A stretch of DNA of 64,000 bases, taken from the NCBI RefSeq assembly GCF_000712075.1, contig NZ_JONW01000005.1, forward strand, positions 67,001 to 131,000. Direction: 5' to 3'. Shown one piece after another: positions 8,627-16,502 of the stretch. The notes below the pieces were generated by a model, which ran no database searches, had not been told where the DNA came from, and saw only the letters and a list, made by a program, of their open reading frames with translations. This stretch comes from Caulobacter sp. UNC358MFTsu5.1. GTDB taxonomy: Bacteria > Pseudomonadota > Alphaproteobacteria > Caulobacterales > Caulobacteraceae. The translations under genes were made by a program, and so were the position numbers. The stretch's first letter is position 1, and every line of letters starts with the position of its first letter.

Positions 8627-9868
8627 ATGCCCAGCCTCACGGACGGCGCGATCCGTCGCGCCATCAAAGAAGTCGAAGTCAGCCAGAAGCCAATCGCCCT
8701 CGCCGATGGCGAAGGACACGGCACAGGTCGGCTCATCCTAGTGATCCGGCCCATGCCCACACGTGTGACAGCCGATTGGATGGCGCAGCAGTGGCGCGAC
8801 GGCGGACGCAGCCGAAAGAAGTTCGGCGCTTATCCATCGATGGGCCTCAGCCGCGCCCGGGAGATCTACGAGCGGGACTTCGCCGACGGGATCCAGAAAG
8901 GTCGCAGCATCAAGACCCTGGGCGACTCCCGCACCGGCACGGTCGGAGACCTCTTCGAGGGATACGTCGCCCACCTGAAAGCGTCAGGAAAGAAATCCTG
9001 GCGGGAGACCGAAAAGGGCCTCAATAAGATCGCCGGCCCCCTAGGCCGGGACAGAGCCGCTCGAGATATTGAACCTCAGGAAATCGTCGATCTGATCCGG
9101 CCGATCTATGAGCGTGGCACCCGCTCCATGGCCGATCACGTGCGGGGCTACATCCGGTCGGCCTTCAGCTGGGGCCTCAAGTCCGAGCACGATTACCGCA
9201 GCACCGCGCCCCGTCGCTTTGGCCTGGTCCTCAATCCGGCTGCAGGCATCCCGACCGAACCCTATGTGCCGAGCAACCGCTGGCTGGATGAAGACGAATT
9301 TCTGCGCCTCTACCGTTGGCTCGAATGTCCAGACACGCCGGTCCACCCTCCTTACACGCGGGCCGTTCGCCTCCTCATGCTGACGGGTCAGCGCGTCGAG
9401 GAAATCGCTCGATTGCATGTCGATCAATGGGACGCCAAAGAGCGGATTATCGACTGGTCGACGACCAAAAACGGCAAACCCCACGCCATCCCTATCCCCG
9501 ACCTTGCGGCCGAACTGTTGGAGTCGATCCGGCCCAACGCTTACGGCTGGTTCTTTCCTTCCGCGCACGATCCCCGCAGGCCGGTGAGCCACGCCACGCT
9601 TTACGCGTTCATGTGGCGCCAACGGGGACGAGGAGTCATTCCCGTCGTGACCAACAGGGATCTGCGCAGAACTTGGAAGACGCTGGCTGGCAAGGCCGGG
9701 CTTTCGAAGGAAATCCGCGACCGGATCCAGAACCATACGCTGCAGGACATCAGTTCCAAGGCCTACGATCGCTGGAACTACATGCCCGAGAAGCGGGCGG
9801 CGATGAAGAAGTGGAACACCTTCGTCAGAGGCGTGCTCAGCCGCAGACCCCTTCGATCGGCGGCCTGA
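8627..9868 (+). CDS. int: Tyrosine recombinase / integrase
   Basis: A 413-residue phage/P4-type site-specific recombinase that would insert and excise the element. Catalytic residues are visible as R256 in MLTGQRVEEIARL, K281 in STTKNGKPH, R347 in DLRRTWKTLAG, H370 in IQNHTLQDIS and the nucleophile Y380 in KAYDRWNYMPEKR. The usual first His of the HxLRR box is replaced (NRDLRR). The N-terminal arm-binding region includes RKKFGAYPSMGLSRAREI. It starts about 190 bases inside the radC break and reads into the element. Confidence 0.93.
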   Translation: MPSLTDGAIRRAIKEVEVSQKPIALADGEGHGTGRLILVIRPMPTRVTADWMAQQWRDGGRSRKKFGAYPSMGLSRAREIYERDFADGIQKGRSIKTLGDSRTGTVGDLFEGYVAHLKASGKKSWRETEKGLNKIAGPLGRDRAARDIEPQEIVDLIRPIYERGTRSMADHVRGYIRSAFSWGLKSEHDYRSTAPRRFGLVLNPAAGIPTEPYVPSNRWLDEDEFLRLYRWLECPDTPVHPPYTRAVRLLMLTGQRVEEIARLHVDQWDAKERIIDWSTTKNGKPHAIPIPDLAAELLESIRPNAYGWFFPSAHDPRRPVSHATLYAFMWRQRGRGVIPVVTNRDLRRTWKTLAGKAGLSKEIRDRIQNHTLQDISSKAYDRWNYMPEKRAAMKKWNTFVRGVLSRRPLRSAA

Positions 9869-9974
9869 AAGCCCGAGCCCTCGTCGCTGCGTCCGGTTGA
9901 TTATCGCCCCGCCTGAGGCCTCCGAAACGGTCGGTAGGGCAAACCTTCGGGAGAGCAGCGCCACAGTCCAGCCC

Positions 9975-9991
9975 TTGACGAATGTTGTCAA
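9975..9991. promoter_or_regulatory. Likely operator of the toxin-antitoxin genes
   Basis: TTGAC-N7-GTCAA is a perfect 5-base inverted repeat that runs across the start codon of the toxin gene. Autoregulation through such a palindrome is usual for HigBA-type operons, and TTGACG inside it could double as a -35 element. The regulatory role is inferred from position only. Confidence 0.4.
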
Positions 9992-10356
9992 ATATGACTA
10001 CAAAAACCAACACCAGAGACACGAGACCGGTAAGCTGGATCAAGGCGGCGCAGAAGGACTTCCTCGCCTTTCCGACGGGCGCGCAAACCCAGGCGCTGGA
10101 TGCGTTGACCATCATCGCCGACGGAGCGACGCCCGACATCGCCAAGCCGCTTTCGGGGCTCGGCTCTGGTGTTTGGGAATTGGCGATCAAGGAGCGGGGC
10201 GACGCCTATCGCGTCGTCTTCGCGCTGCAGATCGACGACGATATCTGGGTGATCCATGCCTTTCAGAAGAAGTCCAAGAAAGGCATCGCCACCCCCAAAC
10301 ATGAGATCGATCTGGTGAGGGATCGGATCAAACGGTTGAAGGAGGCCCTCGCGTGA
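9982..10356 (+). CDS. HigB/Gp49-like toxin (RelE superfamily)
   Basis: A 124-residue phage Gp49-like (DUF891) protein. Diagnostic stretch: PLSGLGSGVWELAIKERGD, then AYRVVFALQIDDDIWVIHAFQKKSKKG near residues 70-105. In this family the toxin is a ribosome-dependent mRNA endonuclease. The toxin comes before the antitoxin, as is usual for HigBA. An ATG four codons in (MTTKTNTRD) is an equally good start. It probably stabilises the element against loss. Confidence 0.8.
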   Translation: MLSNMTTKTNTRDTRPVSWIKAAQKDFLAFPTGAQTQALDALTIIADGATPDIAKPLSGLGSGVWELAIKERGDAYRVVFALQIDDDIWVIHAFQKKSKKGIATPKHEIDLVRDRIKRLKEALA

Positions 10357-10667
10357 ACGACGACATCGAGGTGATCCGCGGAAGCGGCAACGTCTACCGC
10401 GACCTCGGCGTCATCGACGCCGACCTTCGACAGCTGAAGGCGCTCCTGGCCGCGGAGGTCGCCAAGGCGCTGGACGAGCGCTCAATGACCGTCCGCGCCG
10501 CTGCGTCTCATACCGGGATCGCGGCCGCAGACTTCTCGCGGATCAGATTGGCAAAGCTCGATCGGTTCACCGTCGATAGGCTGATGATCATTCTCGCGCG
10601 CCTCGATCGCGCCGTTGAGGTGACCGTCGCTGTCTGGCCGCGCAAACTTCACCCGGCCGTCGCCTAG
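10353..10667 (+). CDS. XRE-type antitoxin (HigA-like)
   Basis: A 104-residue HTH protein that should bind and neutralise the preceding toxin and repress the operon. The HTH lies near residues 46-90 (MTVRAAASHTGIAAADFSRI, RFTVDRLMIILARL). The GTG start overlaps the toxin stop as GTGA, so translation is coupled. It matches the short XRE antitoxins paired with Gp49-like toxins. Confidence 0.78.
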   Translation: MNDDIEVIRGSGNVYRDLGVIDADLRQLKALLAAEVAKALDERSMTVRAAASHTGIAAADFSRIRLAKLDRFTVDRLMIILARLDRAVEVTVAVWPRKLHPAVA

Positions 10668-10692
10668 CCATCAGTTCGGGCCCACCGGGCTC

Positions 10693-11064
10693 TTAGGACA
10701 CCACATCACTGTTCTCGACGGGCTCGGCGCTATCGCGTCTCTCGGGGTTCGGTCGGGTCCAAACCAGCTGAGCGGCTTCCCCGTCTTCGCGCGGGAAGAG
10801 CGCGGCTGACAGCGGGCCAGGCAGGAAAGGATCGTCCAGGCTCACGCGGTAAAAGGTCCGATCACGCTGCGCGCGCCAGCGCGCTTCCCAGGCTTCGCCG
10901 AGACGAACCGCTCCCGTCATGACGTGAAAGGCCGGCGCGTTGGGTCCTGTGCGGTCGTCATTCGGCGCGAACCGCACTTTGAGGTTCATGAGCAGGCTGC
11001 GAATTTCGCCCTCCCAGCCGCCGTCCTTGGCGAGCCTGAAGGCGCCGATGATCAGCCGGCTCAT
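10693..11064 (-). CDS. DUF736 domain protein
   Basis: A 123-residue protein with the DUF736 pattern: LIIGAFRLAKDGGWEGEIRS, then FHVMTGAVRLGEAWEARW and FYRVSLDDPFLPGPLSAAL. Members are found almost only on conjugative plasmids and elements; their function is not established. Its start overlaps the DUF2274 stop by four bases (ATGA), so it is the last gene of the transfer operon. A tail of about 25 acidic and polar residues follows the domain. Confidence 0.8.
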   Translation of the reverse strand: MSRLIIGAFRLAKDGGWEGEIRSLLMNLKVRFAPNDDRTGPNAPAFHVMTGAVRLGEAWEARWRAQRDRTFYRVSLDDPFLPGPLSAALFPREDGEAAQLVWTRPNPERRDSAEPVENSDVVS

Positions 11065-11336
11065 GAAGCGCCCTCCGGGGACCTGGGCTTGGACTTCGAG
11101 GCCTCTGCGTTGTCGCCAGACGATGGTTGTCCCAGCGTCTTGCGCGCCTTGGCGAAGTCGCGGTCGCTATCGAGATAGCCCCTGAGCATTTCAGGAATGA
11201 GGTCCGCCAGGCTGGCGGCCTCGCCATAGGTGGCCCTGTAAGCCTCGGCATAGGCCAACAGGTCCGCATTGAGGTCGGGCATGACGGCGATGGTCAGCCG
11301 CACTGGATTGCGGTCGGGAAGCTTCGCGAGTTTCAT
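11061..11336 (-). CDS. DUF2274 protein
   Basis: A 91-residue protein starting MKLAKLPDRNPVRLTIAVMP, with DLLAYAEAYRATYGEAA and DLIPEMLRGYLDSDRDFAKA. This is the DUF2274 pattern that regularly follows trbI in integrative elements. It resembles a ribbon-helix-helix protein with a beta strand and two helices, so DNA binding is possible but unproven. The C-terminus is a low-complexity Ser/Lys tail. Confidence 0.75.
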   Translation of the reverse strand: MKLAKLPDRNPVRLTIAVMPDLNADLLAYAEAYRATYGEAASLADLIPEMLRGYLDSDRDFAKARKTLGQPSSGDNAEASKSKPRSPEGAS

Positions 11337-11351
11337 GAAGGCGCTCCGAGT

Positions 11352-12593
11352 TCATCCGCGCCAGGGGCGCAGGATCAGATCCTTGTGGACGACGATCCGC
11401 AGCGGCCAGCCGGGCCGAACCTTGAGGGTCGGCTGGACGTCGAGCTGCTTGGACACGATCTGCTGGCCGGCCTGGGCTGTGCTTTGCTGTGTGGACTGCC
11501 GAACGGCCCGGACCAGATCGCTCTCACCGCTGCCCAGGCTCAGTTCGGTCCCGACGCCGAGCAAGGTTGAAAGCCCGACACCTTTGAGCAATTGCCAGGT
11601 GTGGAAGTCGATCTGGTCGGACAGACCGGCATAGCCCGCTGCGTCGGTAGCCGGCAGGTTGTCGAGCTGGATGGAAGACCCGTCGGGCAAGATCAGCCGC
11701 TGCCAGACGACCAGGGCCCGACGCTGTCCGAAGGCCACGACGCTGTCGTAGCTGCCGATCAGACGCGCCCCCTGCGGGATCAGCAGATAGCGCCCGGTCA
11801 CGGTGTCGAAGACGTTCTCGGTCACCTGGGCGATGATCAGCCCGGGCAGATCGGAATCCAGCCCCGTGATCAGGCTGGCGGCGATGACGCAACCGGCCAT
11901 CACCGTATAGGGCGAACGGGGCGCCTCAAGGCTGTGGGCGCTGACGACGTCGCCTTGGGCCGGACGCTCCAGAAAGGCGGTCTTCTGCTGTTGCCGGTTG
12001 GGATCATCCTGCGCGGTCGCAACGCTGGCGGCGGGACTTCCGATCGCAGCCCCTGCGGTAGACACGACACCGGGCGCCGTCGCCGGCGCGGAAGTCTGGA
12101 CCAGGACACCAGACGCCCGCGCTTGATGGGCTTCGGCCGCAAGGCGTTGACGCTCGGCCTCGGCCGCCTGCTGCGCCGGCGTCGATGCGGCCGAAGCCGC
12201 GATACCCCCTGCCCCGACCTGCAGGCGCCGCCGTTCCTGATCGACCACGGCATGTCCAAGATCACCCGGAAGAGGCGGACCAAGCTGTGCCGGCGGGGCC
12301 TTCGCCGAATAGTCCCGCGGCATGGCGGCCATCACATCGGCGGGAGCGTGGCGATCACTGACGGCGGGCTCATCGGGCGCAACCGCCCGATGCTCCGCTT
12401 TCGGACTGAGCGCGAGCCAGGCAAAGCCCGTCACGCCCAAGGCGCCCACGGCCGCGACGCCGATTAAGAGCCCCCGCCGAAACCGAACGACGGGCCGCGG
12501 CTTAGCCCGCAGGCCCAGGGCCTCGGGCTGCGCCTTGGCCGCAGGCTCCGCGCCAGACGGCGGCGGCGCCCCCGAACCTGGAGCCTCACTCAT
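11352..12593 (-). CDS. trbI: Conjugal transfer protein TrbI (VirB10-like)
   Basis: A 413-residue scaffold protein that links the inner and outer membrane parts of the mating channel. After a Pro/Ala-rich cytoplasmic start comes one membrane helix (about residues 40-60, RGLLIGVAAVGALGVTGFAW), then a long low-complexity periplasmic linker. The conserved C-terminal VirB10 domain carries SPYTVMAGCVIAASLITGLD, YLLIPQGARLIGSYDS and DAAGYAGLSDQIDFHTWQL. Start at the ATG giving MSEAPGSG, overlapping the end of trbG. Confidence 0.93.
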   Translation of the reverse strand: MSEAPGSGAPPPSGAEPAAKAQPEALGLRAKPRPVVRFRRGLLIGVAAVGALGVTGFAWLALSPKAEHRAVAPDEPAVSDRHAPADVMAAMPRDYSAKAPPAQLGPPLPGDLGHAVVDQERRRLQVGAGGIAASAASTPAQQAAEAERQRLAAEAHQARASGVLVQTSAPATAPGVVSTAGAAIGSPAASVATAQDDPNRQQQKTAFLERPAQGDVVSAHSLEAPRSPYTVMAGCVIAASLITGLDSDLPGLIIAQVTENVFDTVTGRYLLIPQGARLIGSYDSVVAFGQRRALVVWQRLILPDGSSIQLDNLPATDAAGYAGLSDQIDFHTWQLLKGVGLSTLLGVGTELSLGSGESDLVRAVRQSTQQSTAQAGQQIVSKQLDVQPTLKVRPGWPLRIVVHKDLILRPWRG

Positions 12594-13572
12594 GGCCGCC
12601 ACCAGCGCTGTCTCCGTCGGTCCGCGTGATCCGCACGACCTGCTGCGGCGCTTGGCCCAAACGCAGTTCGGCGGCCGCGAACAGGCGATCAACGATGTAG
12701 CGGTTGCCCCGGACCCGGTAGTTGACCAGCTGATGATCGCCCAACGGCCCGACGACGAACAGCGGCGGCGCCTCGCCTTGGTCCACGCGTCCCGGGAATT
12801 CGATATAGACCTTGGCGCCGTCGTCCCAGGCCCGGAGCGGCCGCCAGGGCGGGCTGTCTCCGCTGATGGCGTAGCGGAACTTGATCGCCTCGACCGCCAC
12901 GCCTTCGGCGGCCGGTGCGGCGGCCTCGGCAGCGACGTTCTGGCGCTTGAGCGCCACCAGCCGATCGGCAGGATAGGTCCAGGAGACCGCGGCCATGGCC
13001 GTGGCGTCGGTGCTGGCCAGCGTCAGGTGGTAGGCCCGGCGGTCGGTAGTGATGACCATGTTGGTGGTCAGCCCGGCCGCGAAGGGCTTGATCAGGACAT
13101 GGACCTGCCGCGCTTCGCCCACGCCGCTGGTCGTGTCGCCGATCACCCAGCGCACGGTGTCGCCGGCCGAGACGGCTGTGAGCTGTTCCCCCGGCTCCAG
13201 GGCGACGTCGCTGACCCGCTCAGGCGCGGTGTAGAGCCGATAGAGCGCACCGTCGCTCCATGGGTAGACTTGGACGGCGTTGATGTAGCCGGCGCTGCTC
13301 GGCTCCAAGGTCGCGGCCCGATTGGCCGCCTCGACCCGCGCCCAGGGCGGTCTCGCCTCTGCGCGGACGCTCGGCGGCGGCAAGAGTTGGCCTGGGAGCG
13401 GCAGCGGCTTGGGCACCTCGACGATCTGTACGGGACGCGGCGGCTCGGCCTCGATCTTCGCGGGCGTGAAGCTGGCTTGATCGTAGTGGATCGCCGGCGT
13501 CGGGCTCTTGGCGTGAGCGCAGGCGGCCAGCGCCGTCGAACAGGCCAGCAGCGCGAGCATCTTGACGGTCAT
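12586..13572 (-). CDS. trbG: Conjugal transfer protein TrbG (VirB9-like)
   Basis: A 328-residue outer-membrane-complex subunit. The N-terminus MTVKMLALLACSTALAACAHA is a lipoprotein signal with the lipobox LAAC. The VirB9 domain shows ALYRLYTAPERVSDVALEPGEQ, then WVIGDTTSG and NMVITTDRRAYHL; the C-terminal part has RYIVDRLFAAAELRLG. It overlaps trbI downstream and trbF upstream, so the genes are translationally coupled. Confidence 0.93.
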   Translation of the reverse strand: MTVKMLALLACSTALAACAHAKSPTPAIHYDQASFTPAKIEAEPPRPVQIVEVPKPLPLPGQLLPPPSVRAEARPPWARVEAANRAATLEPSSAGYINAVQVYPWSDGALYRLYTAPERVSDVALEPGEQLTAVSAGDTVRWVIGDTTSGVGEARQVHVLIKPFAAGLTTNMVITTDRRAYHLTLASTDATAMAAVSWTYPADRLVALKRQNVAAEAAAPAAEGVAVEAIKFRYAISGDSPPWRPLRAWDDGAKVYIEFPGRVDQGEAPPLFVVGPLGDHQLVNYRVRGNRYIVDRLFAAAELRLGQAPQQVVRITRTDGDSAGGGHE

Positions 13573-14384
13573 GACTGGGGTTCTCCTTGGATCACGGACA
13601 CAGGAGGCGCCGCCGGGGCGGCGATGGGCGCGGCCGTCTCAGGCGCGGACGGAAGCGATGTTGGCGGGAAGACCTGATCGGGCCTTGGCGGGGCTTGCGC
13701 CCCATCGGTGTCCTGGGACCAGTCGACGCCATCGACGTAGAGGCCCAGCGGGTTGCGATCGAGTTGGGCCTTGGTCTTGGGCTTGATGCGCTTGAGCGTC
13801 AGCATCGCGGTCCAGCGCTCGGTCTTGGCCAAGGCGCCGCGCTCGAAGGTCTGTTCCGACCAGCGGACCTGAAACGAAGACGGGGAGGCGCGCACCACAC
13901 TGGTGGGCTGCACCAGGATGGTCTTTTCGCCGAAGCCCTCGAGCGGCTTGGAGGCCCGGCCATAGCTGTCGAAAAAGGCCCGGCCTTTCTGGGTCAGATG
14001 ATCGTAGGCCGCGTCCCAGCGTTGGCGCACCACGACGCCGTCGGAAGACAGCGAACGAACGTCGATGATGAACGCGCGCAGGTCGCTAGCGATCTCGGCG
14101 TCAGCCGGCTGGTAGTCCTGCTCGGCCGGCCCGACGGCCCGGACCTCGCCCAGCCGGTCGACCTCGACGACATAGGGCGTGATCTTGCTCTGCAGCCCCT
14201 GCAGGATATTGCCCGTCGCCAGGCCGCAGGTCAGGGCGAAGAGGCCGAAGAAGGCGCGTCGCCAGTTGTAGGCTTGGACCCGGGCCGAACCGATCCGCTC
14301 GTCCCAGAGCTGGCCGGCCGCCTGATAAGGGGTCTCGGGCGGCGGGGTCAGCCCATACCGTTGAGAGGGTCGCTTGAAGAACAC
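13569..14384 (-). CDS. trbF: Conjugal transfer protein TrbF (VirB8-like)
   Basis: A 271-residue inner-membrane subunit of the transfer machine. A short cytoplasmic start (YGLTPPPETPYQAAGQLWDERIG) leads to one membrane helix near residues 43-63, and the rest is the periplasmic VirB8 domain with YVVEVDRLGEVRAV and VRWSEQTFERGALAKTERW. Translation probably starts at a GTG. A proline/alanine-rich tail follows the domain. Ends overlapping trbG by four bases. Confidence 0.92.
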   Translation of the reverse strand: MFFKRPSQRYGLTPPPETPYQAAGQLWDERIGSARVQAYNWRRAFFGLFALTCGLATGNILQGLQSKITPYVVEVDRLGEVRAVGPAEQDYQPADAEIASDLRAFIIDVRSLSSDGVVVRQRWDAAYDHLTQKGRAFFDSYGRASKPLEGFGEKTILVQPTSVVRASPSSFQVRWSEQTFERGALAKTERWTAMLTLKRIKPKTKAQLDRNPLGLYVDGVDWSQDTDGAQAPPRPDQVFPPTSLPSAPETAAPIAAPAAPPVSVIQGEPQS

Positions 14385-14387
14385 CGC

Positions 14388-15743
14388 TTAGTCCTCCTGC
14401 TCGAGATCGGGATTGGCGCCGGCGCCGGGACGGTCGCCCTCCCTGAGGGTCTGGACCGCGGCGTGCTGGCCCATGCCTGCCGAGCGCTTGGTCTTGAGAT
14501 CCTTGGCCCAGGCCGGCGGCGCGCTGCTGGCCGACGCACTGCTGGCCGATGCACTGGGCGCGGAATTGTCTTCGGTGGCGCCGGCCACGGGGCTCGTGCC
14601 GCCGGTCGCGCGCCAAGCGGCGGCGCGTCCTTTCTGGGCGTCGCCTTTCAAAGTGTCTCCAGCCCGGCCGGCCATGCCGCGCAGGCCATTCATCGCCGCG
14701 CCGCCCGCCGCGCGGGCGACGCCGCCGAGACCGGTCGCCACGTCGTTCGATCCGGTGGTGGCCTGACGAAGCTGATAAGCCGCGCTCGCGCCCGCGCCCA
14801 TCGCCGTGCCGGCTCGAACCGCGGCGATGCCGCCCGCCCCGGCCATGCCGAGCGCCTTGGCGCCGAGCATCGCGGCCCCACCGCCGAGCATGGCGGCGCC
14901 GACGGCGGTACCGACCGCCGCGCCCGCGCCTAGTTGCGGCGCGCCCGAAACCAGGCCCGCGGCGATGCCCGGACCGAAGATCGACAACCCCGCCAACGTT
15001 AGGGCGCTGAGCATCAGGGTCGTGGCGGCGGCCAGATCCGGATCGGTTCCGAGAGTCGCCAGAAAGATGTCGAAGAAGGTTTGGCCAATGCCGACGATGA
15101 GGGCGAGCACCATCACCTTCACGCCACTCGAGATGACGTTGCCCAGCACCCGCTCGGCCAGGAAGCTCGACTTGTTCCAGAAGGCGAACGGCACGAGCGT
15201 GAAGCCCGCCAGGCTCGTCAGCTTGAACTCCAGCACTGTCACCAGCATCTGGATCGACATGACGAAGAAGGCCAGGATCACCAGCACCCAGGCCAGCAGT
15301 AGGATGAAGATGGTCAGGGCGTTGGCGAAGAACTCCGGAAAGCCCATCAGCTGACTGGCCTTGTCGAGCAGCGGGTGGGCGGCGGTGAAGCCGACGCCGG
15401 CCAGCTTGCCGGGACGCAGCAAGTCGTCGGTCGAGATGGTCCCGCCGCCCGCCGTCACCCCCAGCTCGGCGAACGAGTTGAAAACGGCGCCGGCCAGCGA
15501 GTTGAAGTTTTCGAGGATGAAGACGAAGGCCCCGACATAGAGGACCTTCTTGATCAGCTTGCCCAGGACATTGTCGTCACCCTCCAACGCCCACCACAGC
15601 GCCGCCAGGGTCACGTCCAACGCGATCAGGATCGAGGAGACGTGGTGGACCTTCGGACCCAGCAGGCCAAAGCCGCTGTCTATCAGGGTGGCGTACGCGG
15701 CCATCATGCGGTCGATGACATTGAGATCCGGCGCGACGTCCAT
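14388..15743 (-). CDS. trbL: Conjugal transfer protein TrbL (VirB6-like)
   Basis: A 451-residue polytopic membrane protein forming part of the inner-membrane channel. About six hydrophobic segments lie in the first 320 residues, among them ILIALDVTLAALWWAL, FILLLAWVLVILAFFV and MVLALIVGIGQTFFDIFLA. A Gly/Ala-rich stretch follows, then a Ser/Ala-rich cytoplasmic tail with repeated SASSA units. It sits in the usual place between trbJ and trbF. A trbK entry-exclusion lipoprotein, often found between trbJ and trbL, is not present. Confidence 0.92.
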   Translation of the reverse strand: MDVAPDLNVIDRMMAAYATLIDSGFGLLGPKVHHVSSILIALDVTLAALWWALEGDDNVLGKLIKKVLYVGAFVFILENFNSLAGAVFNSFAELGVTAGGGTISTDDLLRPGKLAGVGFTAAHPLLDKASQLMGFPEFFANALTIFILLLAWVLVILAFFVMSIQMLVTVLEFKLTSLAGFTLVPFAFWNKSSFLAERVLGNVISSGVKVMVLALIVGIGQTFFDIFLATLGTDPDLAAATTLMLSALTLAGLSIFGPGIAAGLVSGAPQLGAGAAVGTAVGAAMLGGGAAMLGAKALGMAGAGGIAAVRAGTAMGAGASAAYQLRQATTGSNDVATGLGGVARAAGGAAMNGLRGMAGRAGDTLKGDAQKGRAAAWRATGGTSPVAGATEDNSAPSASASSASASSAPPAWAKDLKTKRSAGMGQHAAVQTLREGDRPGAGANPDLEQED

Positions 15744-15773
15744 GGGGTGACCCTTGACTGGTGCGGACTGGCG

Positions 15774-16502
15774 CTATTGGCCGGTGTAGGCGCTGGACGA
15801 GCCGAGGAACTGGCGCGTCGCCAACTGCCCCGCCTCCAGCACCTGGGCCTGGCGGGCGCGCTCCAGAGCGTCAGCCCGGGCCTGCGCTGCGATCAGGGCC
15901 TGCAGTTGCTGGTCCTGCTTGATCGCCAGGGCCTGCATCTGATTGGCCGCCTGCTGCGCCTGGAGCTGGCCGGTCGCGCCCTGGCTCTGGCCGACCAGGG
16001 CGCTGATCAGGGCGGCGTCGGATTGGAGGCTCTGGACGACCTGGGCCTGGACCTGCAGCGACTGGCGATAGCCGTCGATCGCCAGGCCAGCCTGGGATCG
16101 CGCCAGGTCGAGGCGCTGCTGGGTGGTGGCGTCAGCCGCCAGGGTCGATGGGAAAATCTTGGCCAGGACGGTCTGGGTTGAGGCCAGGTCGAAGGCCATG
16201 CCCTGGGCCTGCCCCATCAGGGTGTTGATGCGCTGAAGGTCGCTGGTGATGGCGCTCAGCGAGCTGTAGTCGAGCGACTTCAACTGTCGGGCCATGTTCT
16301 GCAGCATGGTCGCCTGGTTCTGCAGGGCCTGGATCTGGTTGTTGATCTGCTGCAGCGTCCGCGCCGCCGTCAGGGCGCTCTGAAGGTAGTTGCTGGGATC
16401 GAAGACCGTGATCTGGGCGCTGGCCGGCGGCGCCCAGGACGCCAGGGGCGCGGCGATCAGCGCGACAATGCTGACGCAGGTCGAGACAAGACGCCGAGTC
16501 AT
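15774..16502 (-). CDS. trbJ: Conjugal transfer protein TrbJ (VirB5-like)
   Basis: A 242-residue secreted pilus-tip-type subunit. Signal peptide near residues 1-30 ending in PPASAQ. The mature part starts ITVFDPSNYLQSALTAARTL and is long glutamine-rich helix (QQINNQIQALQNQATMLQNM), typical of TrbJ coiled coils. The ATG giving MTRRLVSTC overlaps the trbE stop as ATGA, which decides the start over a longer upstream frame. Confidence 0.93.
   Translation of the reverse strand: MTRRLVSTCVSIVALIAAPLASWAPPASAQITVFDPSNYLQSALTAARTLQQINNQIQALQNQATMLQNMARQLKSLDYSSLSAITSDLQRINTLMGQAQGMAFDLASTQTVLAKIFPSTLAADATTQQRLDLARSQAGLAIDGYRQSLQVQAQVVQSLQSDAALISALVGQSQGATGQLQAQQAANQMQALAIKQDQQLQALIAAQARADALERARQAQVLEAGQLATRQFLGSSSAYTGQ

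Noticed and set aside
9041..9991. A 316-codon frame opposite the integrase
   Set aside because: Shadow composition; the integrase carries its full catalytic set on the other strand.
15744..15773. A trbK lipoprotein gene between trbJ and trbL
   Set aside because: The gap is only 30 bases, too short for a gene.
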